Source: Anaerolineales bacterium
Lineage (GTDB): Bacteria > Chloroflexota > Anaerolineae > Anaerolineales > E44-bin32
Assembly: GCA_023144145.1 (NCBI GenBank)
Contig: JAGLGG010000022.1
Location: forward strand, 1 to 9,289
DNA length: 9,289 bases
Direction of reading: 5' to 3'
Part shown: positions 1 to 7,823 of the stretch, in pieces
Numbering within the stretch: the first letter of the stretch is position 1
How the letters are laid out: each line of letters opens with the position of its first letter
Notes under the pieces: generated by a model
What the model saw: only the letters and a program-made list of their open reading frames with translations
Databases searched by the model: none
What the model was told of the DNA's origin: nothing
Position numbers and translations under genes: made by a program

Positions 1-4
1 CTGG

Positions 5-67
5 CTACTGATTACTGACTACTGAATACTGATTACTGGTTACTGAATACTGACTACTGGCTACTAT
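5..67. repeat. Degenerate heptamer tandem repeat, NTACTGR, eight full units plus a partial ninth
   Basis: Eight consecutive 7-base units fit NTACTGR in perfect phase: CTACTGA, TTACTGA, CTACTGA, ATACTGA, TTACTGG, TTACTGA, ATACTGA and CTACTGG. They are followed by CTACTAT, where the pattern breaks. Positions 2-6 of every full unit are invariant (TACTG). Only the first base and the last purine vary. The array starts at or before the window edge, so its true length is unknown. The minus-strand TAG stop of the prenyltransferase gene (64-66) lies in the last, partial unit. Confidence 0.95.
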
Positions 68-1065
68 AATGTAACCGGAATGACCAAGTTTAGGATCAAC
101 CCCACCAAAAACATACCGCCGGCCAATTTATTGTGATGAAAGGCTGCAGAGACATACCACAACGGCCAAACGGGATAACCCTCAGGGGGTTCAGTCGGTT
201 TGGGTTCCCTATAAATTTTTAGAACTTGAAAAAGTCTCGGAATGGCGAGTGCGACCAGGAGCAGCCAAACACCCAACGTTCCCGTGAACACCAAGATAGC
301 AACGATCACATAAAACGCCACCATCATTCCCATATTCAGCCTTATAGATGCACGCTCCCCCAGGATCACTGGTATTGTATTAATTCCCTTCGCCTTATCC
401 TCTTTTAGCTTATCAATATGTTTCCCAATTAACACGGTGGTAACCGCCAGAGCATAGGGAACCATGGCAAGCCAAATTCCAGCGGAGGGAAGTTGCCCTG
501 TAGTAACAAAGTACGTTCCACCGATCATCAAGGGACCCCATACGATAAAAACGCCCGGTTCTCCAAGTCCATGGTGTTTGAATTTGAGAGGGGGTGCTAC
601 ATAAAAGACACTTACAAATAAGCCTAAGACTGCAAAGACTAGTACCTGCCAGCCAACGTTAACGGCGAGATAGGTCATGATCCCCGCATCAATGAGATTA
701 ATAACCAAGATGGCAACCAGCAGTTCACGCTTTGAAAGTAAACCGCTTAATATTGGGTGCGGCGCATAAAGCGCTCTTGCGTAATCTTCAGTATCTACAC
801 CAACTTCCATATCGAAGTAATCATTGGTCATATTGTTTGATGCATGTGCAAATACCAATCCCAAAACTGCCAAGACCAGATTAAGCCAATTAGGTTCATC
901 GGTCTGTGATATCGCCAATAACCCGCCAATAAGTCCTGATGTAATTGTCATAGTGAAAACCGCAGCACGCGAAATAATTAACCATTTGCTCACGGTATCC
1001 ATCTCTTTGTCTGGCGAAAGGTTGGCGGTATTCAGAACCTCTTTCCAATTTGAGATTAATGACAT
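64..1065 (-). CDS. UbiA-family membrane prenyltransferase (MenA-like, substrate unassigned)
   Basis: This is a 333-residue polytopic membrane protein of the UbiA superfamily, which transfers a polyprenyl group from its diphosphate to an aromatic or other acceptor in the membrane. The first Asp-rich motif is NDYFDMEVGVD (residues 81-91). The conserved loop YVAPPLKFKHHGLGEP is near 155-170, and the second Asp region is HIDKLKEDKAKG (216-227). Hydrophobic segments at about 36-52, 62-76, 115-135, 139-158, 172-190, 196-214, 246-262, 264-278 and 316-331 fit the usual eight or nine helices. I chose the ATG at 1065 because AGAGGTGA lies 4 bases upstream; the frame stays open to 1149, but that extension is hydrophilic and unlike the family. 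The second motif has D-x4-D spacing instead of the D-x3-D I expect in MenA/UbiA. The family is clear. A quinone-pathway role is only inferred, and no menaquinone genes are adjacent. Confidence 0.9.
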   Translation of the reverse strand: MSLISNWKEVLNTANLSPDKEMDTVSKWLIISRAAVFTMTITSGLIGGLLAISQTDEPNWLNLVLAVLGLVFAHASNNMTNDYFDMEVGVDTEDYARALYAPHPILSGLLSKRELLVAILVINLIDAGIMTYLAVNVGWQVLVFAVLGLFVSVFYVAPPLKFKHHGLGEPGVFIVWGPLMIGGTYFVTTGQLPSAGIWLAMVPYALAVTTVLIGKHIDKLKEDKAKGINTIPVILGERASIRLNMGMMVAFYVIVAILVFTGTLGVWLLLVALAIPRLFQVLKIYREPKPTEPPEGYPVWPLWYVSAAFHHNKLAGGMFLVGLILNLVIPVTL

Positions 1066-1069
1066 AACT

Positions 1070-1077
1070 TCACCTCT
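1070..1077 (-). promoter_or_regulatory. Shine-Dalgarno site that fixes the prenyltransferase start
   Basis: On the minus strand AGAGGTGA precedes the ATG at 1065 with a 4-base gap (AGTT). It is the only good ribosome site in this region and argues against starting at the upstream ATG at 1149. Confidence 0.8.
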
Positions 1078-1088
1078 TTGATATCTTG

Positions 1089-1116
1089 ATTCTTGTATGA
1101 GTCTACCGTGCGTCAA
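1089..1116 (-). promoter_or_regulatory. Candidate sigma70-type promoter of the prenyltransferase gene
   Basis: On the minus strand TTGACG (1111-1116) is followed after 16 bases by AAGAAT (1089-1094). These match the -35 consensus at 5 of 6 positions and the -10 consensus at 4 of 6. Transcription would begin near 1080, giving a leader of roughly 15-20 bases that just includes the ribosome site. The match was made by eye only. Confidence 0.35.
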
Positions 1117-1206
1117 ATGCTCTGTAAAGGTAAAACTCGAGCTTGGCATCCCTGCTCGCTCTTCTCTGCCCTGCCAAGCCCATCCCCAAGTGCCAAATTT
1201 CGTTCC

Positions 1207-4200
1207 ATGCTAAACTTCGAGAACATCACCTCTGGAGCACGCACGGTGGCACAGCTCGATCCTACGGAAACCAAATTATCCTCTAAGCCAATCTGGGCGG
1301 AAGTTATGCGCGCGGCTGTCGCTGTTGCGCGCCAATCCATTCTCAGTGAGAGAGAACTACTCCAAGCTGTAAGTGATGAACTGCGCCGTTTAAAACTTAA
1401 TGGGGCTGTTATGCTCCTCACTCCTGAGGGTCGACTGAAGGTTGAAACGACCTCCTCAGTTATTGAAAACGCGTTAAAAAAATTAACCGGGTGGGATATT
1501 CTCGGATACGAATTTGATCCTACAGAGGTTGAAATTTATAACAAGGTATTGACCTCCAAGGAACCGCTTTTTACCATGGACCGGCAAACGATCATCCGGC
1601 AGATCACTCCCGAAGCCCTACATCCTTTCGTAGGCAAAATTGCCGACATGCTGGGCGGGCAGCCGCTAATCTATGCACCTTTGATCTTCGGGGAGAAACC
1701 CCTTGGAGTTATGAACGTCAGTGCAGAATGGCTGACATCCGAAGATATCCGAATGGTTGCCTCACTTGCTGACCACATCGCCACCGCACTAAACCAAATT
1801 CGTACTCACGCAGAGATGCAACTTGCATTGGAGCGAGAAAGACTGCAGATACAAATTGCCGAAGTTGCAGGAAGCTCTAGCAACCTGTCTGAGATTCTGG
1901 ACCAGATATTGAATCTGGTTGCAGATGCGACAGGGGCTAATGCTGGTGCAATCGCCCTCATAGAACCTGGCGGGGAAACCCTTCGCTTTCACAATCTTAT
2001 TGGCCTACCCAAGGCATTGGGAGAATCGCTAATCCCACGCGATCAGGGGTTGACTTGGCAATTAATTGAAACTCGCCAACCTATACTTTACTCTGCTTAC
2101 GGCTCCGAACCCAACGCTATTCCCGAGTGGGTCAAAGTGGGTATCCAAGCTGTCATTGGCGCGCCATTAATAACCGGCGATAGGGTAATTGGAGCCATGG
2201 GCTTGTTTATCAAAGGTTCAGAGCTGGAATTTTCACCAGAACACCTCAAGCGCGCAATTTCGGCTTCCCAAGTGGCTGCCGGAGTCATTTATAACGCTCA
2301 ATTATTTGCCGAAGCAACGAGAAACGCTGAAGAAGCCGAAGCACTAAGAAAAGGGGCAATAGCAATTTCTTCTTCTCTCGATTATGAGGCAGTTCTCACC
2401 GAAATTGCGGAACAAGCCAAAGAACTGCTTCGAGCCGACGGCAGTCGAATTCATATCCTCGATACGATGAGCGGTTTGCTGAGGTGTATGGTCGCTCTCC
2501 ACCCCAATGCCGAAGAAGTAATGGGGATTGAATTAGAGCCAGGAGAAGGCCTAACCGGACATGTTTTAAAAACTGGGGAGTCGTTACTTGTTAATCGACC
2601 TGTTGAACACCCTCATTCAGTTCAAATTCCAGGTACACCAGAGGATGAGGCAGAGGTTCTGGCGCTTGTCCCACTTATTCGGCGCCAGCGTACCATCGGG
2701 GTCATGACCACGAGGCGTGATGGTTACGAGCGCCCATTTACTTCTTCAGATCTACATCTGCTCACAGCATTTGCCAGCCAGGCAGCTGTCGCCATCGAAA
2801 ACGCACTGCTCTATGGACAAATTGAATCACAAGCCCAACAATTAGAGGATACCGTTGCTGCTAGAACCCAGGAGCTGTTCCTCTCTGAAGCGAGGTACCG
2901 ATCCCTCGTAGAAAACTCGCTCACAGGAATTTATCAGTTAGACAATCAAGCCAAGGTTCGATATGTAAATGAACAATTGGCCCAAATGATTGAATTATCG
3001 CCAGAAGAACTAGAGGGGAGATCGGTTGCGGATTTCTTAGCTCCTGAAGATCGCTCCGAAGTCATCGATCGCGCCCAGGCCAGAATTCGCGGAGAAGGCC
3101 CACCAACAGATGTATATGAGGTTGATCTTCTTTCATGGAGCGGTCGGCGAATTCCTGTAATATTCGCAGTAAGTTTGATCACGAATGAGGAAGGAAAACC
3201 GGATGGAGTGTCGGGATTGGTTCTAGACATCTCTCAGCGCAAGACGTTAGAAGCAGCACTTAGAACAGAAAGTGATCGTCTTAGTGCCATACTCTCTAAT
3301 GTTGGAGATGCAGTTGTTGTAACAGATCCCGAAGGCATGATTGAATTTGTGAATCCTGCATGGGAACGACTGAATGGATACACTTCAGCGGAAGCTTTGG
3401 GGAAAAGCCCTAGCATTGTGCGAAGTAGCTATCATGAATCGGGGTTCTATTCAACCATGTGGGAAACCATTCTCTCAGGAAATGTCTGGAGTGGTGAGGT
3501 CGTTAATCAAAGGAAGGATGGAGCCAGTTACGAGGCTGCGCTCACGATCACACCAGTTATTGATGAGGAAGCAAAAATCGTCAATTTTGTCGGCGTTCAA
3601 CACGATATCAGCATTCTCAAGGAACTAGACAGATTGAAATCTCAATTTGTCTCTGATGTCTCACACGAATTGCGCACACCTCTTACTAATATTCGTCTTT
3701 ATCTGGATCTAATCCGTCAAACGGAATACGATCAACGCGCCGCCCGATACATGGACACACTTTCGCGCGAGAGCGAAAGACTATCCACTCTGATTGAGGA
3801 CCTGTTGAGCCTGTCCAGGCTAGAGGCCGAATCAGTTCCTATCACATCAAAGCCGGTGAATATTAACCGCATCCTTAGCGCATTAGCGGAAGACCGTGAA
3901 AAACTTGCTGCCCAGCGAGGTCTTGATTTGCGAATTGAATGCGAGGCCAAGCTGCCAACCACAGTGGGTGATGAAAACCTATTGGGTCAGGTGTTCACAA
4001 ATTTACTCACCAATGCGCTTAATTACACACCCGCAGGAGGATATGTGGTATTGCGAACCCGCAGCCAATCCAACAATCTTGGAGAGTGGGTCATCGCCGA
4101 GTTCGAAGACACCGGATATGGTATTCAACCCAAAGAACAAACTCTCATTTTTCGGCGTTTCTTCCGCGGGCATGCGGGAGTGCCATCTAATGTCGCTGGA

Positions 4201-4329
4201 ACTGGGTTAGGTCTGGCAATTTGTAAGGAGATCTCTGAACGCCATGGTGGGAAAATTTCGGTCGAGAGCACGGGTATCCCTGGCGAAGGCTCAATATTCA
4301 GCGTTTGGCTTCCGGCGGAGAAATTGTAG
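1207..4329 (+). CDS. Cytosolic sensor histidine kinase, GAF x3 - PAS x2 - HisKA - HATPase_c
   Basis: This is a soluble 1040-residue histidine kinase with no transmembrane segment, so it senses an internal signal. Numbered from the ATG at 1207, there is a divergent GAF-like domain at about 52-197, a second GAF at 224-367 and a third at 382-537. A short coiled linker follows, then PAS at 562-680 and PAS at 687-807 (NPAWERLNGYTSAEALGKS is typical). The HisKA H-box SHELRTPL gives phospho-acceptor H820. The ATPase has an N-box (NLLTNALNYTP, about 932-942), G1 DTGYGI (968-973), an F-box IFRRFF, and G2 GTGLGLAI (998-1005), all intact. There is no receiver domain and no adjacent response regulator, so its partner is unknown. 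The start is uncertain: no candidate has a ribosome site, and the frame is open back to a TTG at 1093 and an ATG at 1117. Residues coded by 1093-1206 look unlike a domain, so ATG 1207 is preferred. Confidence 0.92.
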   Translation: MLNFENITSGARTVAQLDPTETKLSSKPIWAEVMRAAVAVARQSILSERELLQAVSDELRRLKLNGAVMLLTPEGRLKVETTSSVIENALKKLTGWDILGYEFDPTEVEIYNKVLTSKEPLFTMDRQTIIRQITPEALHPFVGKIADMLGGQPLIYAPLIFGEKPLGVMNVSAEWLTSEDIRMVASLADHIATALNQIRTHAEMQLALERERLQIQIAEVAGSSSNLSEILDQILNLVADATGANAGAIALIEPGGETLRFHNLIGLPKALGESLIPRDQGLTWQLIETRQPILYSAYGSEPNAIPEWVKVGIQAVIGAPLITGDRVIGAMGLFIKGSELEFSPEHLKRAISASQVAAGVIYNAQLFAEATRNAEEAEALRKGAIAISSSLDYEAVLTEIAEQAKELLRADGSRIHILDTMSGLLRCMVALHPNAEEVMGIELEPGEGLTGHVLKTGESLLVNRPVEHPHSVQIPGTPEDEAEVLALVPLIRRQRTIGVMTTRRDGYERPFTSSDLHLLTAFASQAAVAIENALLYGQIESQAQQLEDTVAARTQELFLSEARYRSLVENSLTGIYQLDNQAKVRYVNEQLAQMIELSPEELEGRSVADFLAPEDRSEVIDRAQARIRGEGPPTDVYEVDLLSWSGRRIPVIFAVSLITNEEGKPDGVSGLVLDISQRKTLEAALRTESDRLSAILSNVGDAVVVTDPEGMIEFVNPAWERLNGYTSAEALGKSPSIVRSSYHESGFYSTMWETILSGNVWSGEVVNQRKDGASYEAALTITPVIDEEAKIVNFVGVQHDISILKELDRLKSQFVSDVSHELRTPLTNIRLYLDLIRQTEYDQRAARYMDTLSRESERLSTLIEDLLSLSRLEAESVPITSKPVNINRILSALAEDREKLAAQRGLDLRIECEAKLPTTVGDENLLGQVFTNLLTNALNYTPAGGYVVLRTRSQSNNLGEWVIAEFEDTGYGIQPKEQTLIFRRFFRGHAGVPSNVAGTGLGLAICKEISERHGGKISVESTGIPGEGSIFSVWLPAEKL

Positions 4330-4353
4330 GCTTGAACTTCGAGCAGGGGGAAA

Positions 4354-6447
4354 TCACGAAAGGTGAAATTGAGAACCCTGAGGTGTTTTTTCGACTTCAA
4401 TTCGAGTAGGAAAGGCATCTTTCATCTCATCGATGTGTGTAATGACAAGGATCAGCTCAAAATCGTCCTGGATGCTGTTGATCGCAGCTACAAGTTGCTC
4501 CCTTCCCCTCGCATCTTGAGAACCAAATCCTTCATCGATAAAAAGGCTTCGCAATTGCGCTCCTGCACGACGTGCTAAAAGCCGTGAGAGCGCTATCCGA
4601 ATGGCAAAATTGATCCTGAAGCTTTCCCCCCCGGAATACGTTCCATAAGGTCGAGTCCCAAGTTCATCAGATATAATAATATCAAGCGCTTCCCGTAATT
4701 CACCACTCTTTATCTCACGCTGTGTCTCTATCCTGACCGCCATCTTTTCATCCGTCATTAGTTTCAAAAGCTTGTTTGCTGAATCCTCTAACTCGGGTAC
4801 TGCAGTTTCAATAATCATGGCAGGAACTCCGCGTTTACTGAATGCCACTTGCAAGTCCTCGTACAAACTTTGATTCTCTGCCTCCAACGCTCGTTCATCC
4901 AATAACTTCTGTCTCTGCTTAGCTAGAGACATCAACGCAGCCAATCGTTGACGGGCCCCTCCAACCTTTTCATCTGCCAAGCGTTTCTCAAGACGTAGTT
5001 TTTCGAGCTTTTCTTTAGAAATGGACGCTGCTCTGAGGTCCCCTTCGCTTTTTTCAGCCAGTCGTTCTAGTTCATAGCGTTTCTTCCGATCGGTTTCCAA
5101 CTCGGTATTCCAACGCTTAATCATCTTCTCCATGCCAATTACTCGCTGAGCCGCGTTGTCCGCATGGCTTAACGCATTTTCAAGTTCTCCAACTCTTCTT
5201 TCAAATTCACCTCGCTCCGAAAGTGACTGAGATATACTCACCAGTTCTTGGTCCACCTTCGAAATTTCCGCTTCTAACTCGATAATTCGATCCCGGTTTT
5301 CCTTGAATTGCTCTCTTCTGCTTTCGACTTCGAGTTGAAGCTCATTCACAAGCTCTTCCCGATGTTCATCTGTTAAAGGCTGACCACAAGTGGGGCAAAG
5401 GGGTTCGGTAGCAGATTGAAGTGTCGCTACTCGGCTTTTCACCGGCTCGGTTGACGGTCCAAGTGCAGCGTTCACCCCATTCAAATGGGCTCTTTTTGTC
5501 AGATACGTAGATTTTTGATCCCGAAGCTCCTCGTGCTTCTTCTGAATTGGATCCAATTCATTGAGTGCTTTCTTGATCTCCGATAAAGCTGAAGCAATTG
5601 CATTTTTATCAGCCTGAGATGCAGCAGTATTTTTCTCCTGAGTTGCCTCATCTACCTCTTTCCCCGTTCGCATAATTCTGCTAGTCAAATCATCAATTTG
5701 CCGTTGATAAGTGACAAGCTGGGAACGTGCTTGTTCTAGGTTTGTCCACTGTGCCTCCGCTCCTACCAGCACAGATGTGGCCAATTGAGCAGCACTCTCC
5801 GCCTCCACCAGATCGGTCTCATACTCTTCACGCTGATTCAATTCACGATCTATCTCTACCAGGCGACCCTCGAGGCGTTGAATCTCATCTCTCGTTTGGC
5901 GAACTCTTTCCTTCGCACGATTCTCAAAAGTATCCCAAATGTCGAGTCCAAGAATGTTAGCAAGCACCTCCTTGCGCTGGTTTGGTGTCTTCATCGTGAA
6001 TTCATCTGCTCTACCCTGAGTCAAGAATGCTGAATTGACAAATGTCTCATAATCCAATCGAAGCAAGTTATCAATACGACTTTGTGTCCCCCGTATTGTC
6101 GCTTCAGTTAAGCTCCGCCAACTTTCGGTATCCGCATCCCAACCACGTAACTCTAAGGCTGATGAGCCTCGTTTATCTGATTTACGCTGGCGAGTAACTT
6201 CATACTTCGATCCACTCTGATCAAAAGTAAATACCACTCGCATCTCCGTTCGCTCATGGTGAATCAGTTCGTCAGCAACATTCGTACGAGCTTTCCCCCA
6301 CAGCGCCCAAGTGATCGCCTCTAACAATGAAGATTTACCCGCTCCATTCGGACCAACGAGGCAAGCGACGTGGATACCATCGAATAGCAATGGTTCTGGT
6401 TCCTGGTAGGAGAGGAAGTTATGCAGCTCAAGCTTAATTGGGATCAC
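4354..6447 (-). CDS. sbcC: SbcC/Rad50-type ATPase subunit of the SbcCD nuclease
   Basis: This 697-residue SMC-like ATPase partners the SbcD nuclease to open and process double-strand ends and hairpins. The Walker A motif GPNGAGKS is at 32-39 and the Q-loop glutamine (FLTQG) at 144. Long charged coiled-coil arms span about 180-345 and 360-535 and flank a zinc hook CPTC at 351-354. SKRGVPAMIIETAVPELE (537-554) is the conserved re-entry into the ATPase head. The signature SGGE is at 605-608, Walker B LFIDE at 635-639, the D-loop FGSQD at 641-645 and the H-loop histidine at 671. All catalytic motifs are present, so the gene looks functional. At 697 residues it is well below the roughly 1050 of Escherichia coli SbcC, and the shortfall lies in the coils. 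It starts with GTG, supported by a strong ribosome site inside the end of sbcD. The two genes overlap by 14 bases, which implies translational coupling. Confidence 0.95.
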   Translation of the reverse strand: MIPIKLELHNFLSYQEPEPLLFDGIHVACLVGPNGAGKSSLLEAITWALWGKARTNVADELIHHERTEMRVVFTFDQSGSKYEVTRQRKSDKRGSSALELRGWDADTESWRSLTEATIRGTQSRIDNLLRLDYETFVNSAFLTQGRADEFTMKTPNQRKEVLANILGLDIWDTFENRAKERVRQTRDEIQRLEGRLVEIDRELNQREEYETDLVEAESAAQLATSVLVGAEAQWTNLEQARSQLVTYQRQIDDLTSRIMRTGKEVDEATQEKNTAASQADKNAIASALSEIKKALNELDPIQKKHEELRDQKSTYLTKRAHLNGVNAALGPSTEPVKSRVATLQSATEPLCPTCGQPLTDEHREELVNELQLEVESRREQFKENRDRIIELEAEISKVDQELVSISQSLSERGEFERRVGELENALSHADNAAQRVIGMEKMIKRWNTELETDRKKRYELERLAEKSEGDLRAASISKEKLEKLRLEKRLADEKVGGARQRLAALMSLAKQRQKLLDERALEAENQSLYEDLQVAFSKRGVPAMIIETAVPELEDSANKLLKLMTDEKMAVRIETQREIKSGELREALDIIISDELGTRPYGTYSGGESFRINFAIRIALSRLLARRAGAQLRSLFIDEGFGSQDARGREQLVAAINSIQDDFELILVITHIDEMKDAFPTRIEVEKTPQGSQFHLS

Positions 6448-7660
6448 TCAAGATCTCCTCAACTTTTTCTAAGAGTGAGCGGATCCTTTCTGACGCCACC
6501 TCTTTAGATTGGAAATATTGCTCAACCAGTTCAATTGGCGCCAATGTTTCTAAGGAGATCCCGTACAACCTCGGTCGTACTTTTTCCTCGACATCTCTCG
6601 AGACCGTAATACTAGTCGCACCATCCAAGGCTTTATATATTTCTCGCTCATGGAAAGTAGGCTGTTGATTGGCATCCATATTAATTTGAACGCGTATGAC
6701 CGATCCCTCAACTGATATGCGTTCCAACTTTCTTAATGCAACTTCTGTTGGGTCTTCCGAACCGCGAACATCAATCTGAATAGTGCGAAACGGACGAGCC
6801 TCAACAGGAACGAATTTCCATTGAGTTCCTCCCCTTACAAGTTCAATCCAACAAAATCCCTTTAGCTCCTTTTCTTCGCCGAAATCAATTCTCTCTAAGG
6901 ATCCACTGTACACAACTGGTGGATAGACTCCACCACTCAAATCTTGATGTCGATGGATGTGACCCAAAGCAATATAATCCCAAGCAGGGTCGGATAACGT
7001 AGATGTTTGCACAGTTAATTCTTTTCCTAGCAATACACTCCGCTCAGAACCATAATGGGCTTTATCTACAGAAAAATGTCCAACAAATATGCGTGGCATG
7101 CTGCGTGACCTAGCTTCTTCAGCTAGATTCTCAATCATTGTTGTAACCATTTCACGAAGAGTGTTGTTGAGTGCCTCTATCGATTTGCCATGATGCTCTT
7201 CTTTTGAAAGTAACCGGTTCCTCATTGGATATGGCATCCACGCCAGGAAAACGGGACCTCTCTTTGTAGTCACCACTTGGTGACCATATTTATTCCCTAC
7301 GATCACACCTGGCACTGCAAGCGTTTGAAAAATATCCACACTGCTCGCCCTTGCGGCCATACCGGGCATATCGTGGTTGCCGACCACCATCAAAGTGGGC
7401 ATTGCATCTGCTAATCTTTTTATTCGTTGGGCGAATTCTCGCTGCTGTGTAGGATCAGGATCACGAGTCTTGAAGGCGTCACCTGCAAAAACCGCAAGAT
7501 CAGCTTCATTTTCCAAGCCATAGTCGATAACCTCGTCTAATCGATCAAGAAAATCACGCACACGTGTTGAAGTGCCCGTGCTCGGGTCTAAGCGACCATA
7601 GTTCTCCATACCGATGTGGACATCGGCAAAATGTAAAACACGAATAGGTTCAGACATCAT
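6434..7660 (-). CDS. sbcD: SbcD/Mre11-type DNA exonuclease subunit
   Basis: This 408-residue calcineurin-like metallophosphoesterase is the nuclease partner of SbcC. All Mre11/SbcD phosphoesterase motifs are visible: I, D13-V-H15; II, G60-D61; III, GNHD (N95, H96); IV, GHF (H195); V, GHIH (H234, H236). These are the ligands for the two catalytic metals. Residues about 1-275 form the nuclease domain and 280-345 look like the capping domain. The charged helical C-terminus (about 375-405) would contact the SbcC coil base, as in the family. The frame begins with two adjacent ATGs (7660 and 7657), and no ribosome site is clear for either. It is the first gene of the operon, overlaps sbcC by 14 bases, and has the MITE-like element just upstream where its promoter would be expected. 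Confidence 0.95.
   Translation of the reverse strand: MMSEPIRVLHFADVHIGMENYGRLDPSTGTSTRVRDFLDRLDEVIDYGLENEADLAVFAGDAFKTRDPDPTQQREFAQRIKRLADAMPTLMVVGNHDMPGMAARASSVDIFQTLAVPGVIVGNKYGHQVVTTKRGPVFLAWMPYPMRNRLLSKEEHHGKSIEALNNTLREMVTTMIENLAEEARSRSMPRIFVGHFSVDKAHYGSERSVLLGKELTVQTSTLSDPAWDYIALGHIHRHQDLSGGVYPPVVYSGSLERIDFGEEKELKGFCWIELVRGGTQWKFVPVEARPFRTIQIDVRGSEDPTEVALRKLERISVEGSVIRVQINMDANQQPTFHEREIYKALDGATSITVSRDVEEKVRPRLYGISLETLAPIELVEQYFQSKEVASERIRSLLEKVEEILSDPN
6455..6460 (-). promoter_or_regulatory. Shine-Dalgarno site for the GTG start of sbcC, inside sbcD
   Basis: GAGGAG on the minus strand lies 7 bases before the GTG at 6447 and within the last codons of sbcD. It supports the non-ATG start and coupled translation of the two subunits. 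Confidence 0.8.
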
Positions 7661-7699
7661 GAAATATGATTAACCATTCATTTCGAAACAATTGAGGGT

Positions 7700-7822
7700 C
7701 TAGTGCTTCGTCAAGGATAAAGTTTCCATTCATAAACCGGGTTACTACTTCCTTGACAAATGCTTATGTTGTTCCGCCCGTTATCTATTCTGGCTAAACA
7801 ATCACGTTGGACGGAACACTAG
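7700..7822. mobile_element. Candidate MITE-like element with imperfect terminal inverted repeats
   Basis: The left end, CTAGTGCTTCGTC (7700-7712), is an inverted copy of the right end, GACGGAACACTAG (7810-7822), with 11 of 13 positions matching. Both ends carry CTAG, so TA would be flanking or duplicated, as for IS630/Tc1-type elements. Two hairpins sit inside. GTCAAGGA (7710-7717) pairs perfectly with TCCTTGAC (7750-7757). GTTCCGCCC (7771-7779) pairs with GGACGGAAC (7809-7817) with one mismatch. There is no open frame of useful length, which fits a non-autonomous element of about 120 bases. It fills nearly all the space between sbcD and the DinB gene and ends two bases from the DinB stop codon. 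Mobility is inferred, as no second copy is in the window. It could instead be a structured intergenic repeat. Confidence 0.5.
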
Positions 7823-7823
7823 C

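Noticed and set aside
5..67. CRISPR-like reading of the repeated units
   Set aside because: The units are 7 bases long and contiguous with no spacers, and no cas gene is near. This is a simple tandem repeat.
1066..1149. A 28-residue N-terminal extension of the prenyltransferase from an upstream ATG
   Set aside because: A good ribosome site sits just before the ATG at 1065, the extension is hydrophilic and unlike UbiA proteins, and it would cover the likely promoter.
1093..1206. An N-terminal extension of the histidine kinase from TTG 1093 or ATG 1117
   Set aside because: The residues show no domain-like pattern and there is no ribosome site, so ATG 1207 is preferred. The extension cannot be fully excluded.
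4330..4353. A GCTTG/CGAGC mini-hairpin between the convergent kinase and sbcC genes, as a bidirectional terminator
   Set aside because: The stem is only five base pairs with a wobble, and neither strand has a T-run after it.
4354..7660. Reading the SbcC-SbcD pair as part of a novel defence island
   Set aside because: Both proteins have standard SbcCD motifs, and the neighbours (DinB-fold, HIT, histidine kinase, UbiA) include no restriction, toxin or defence effector.
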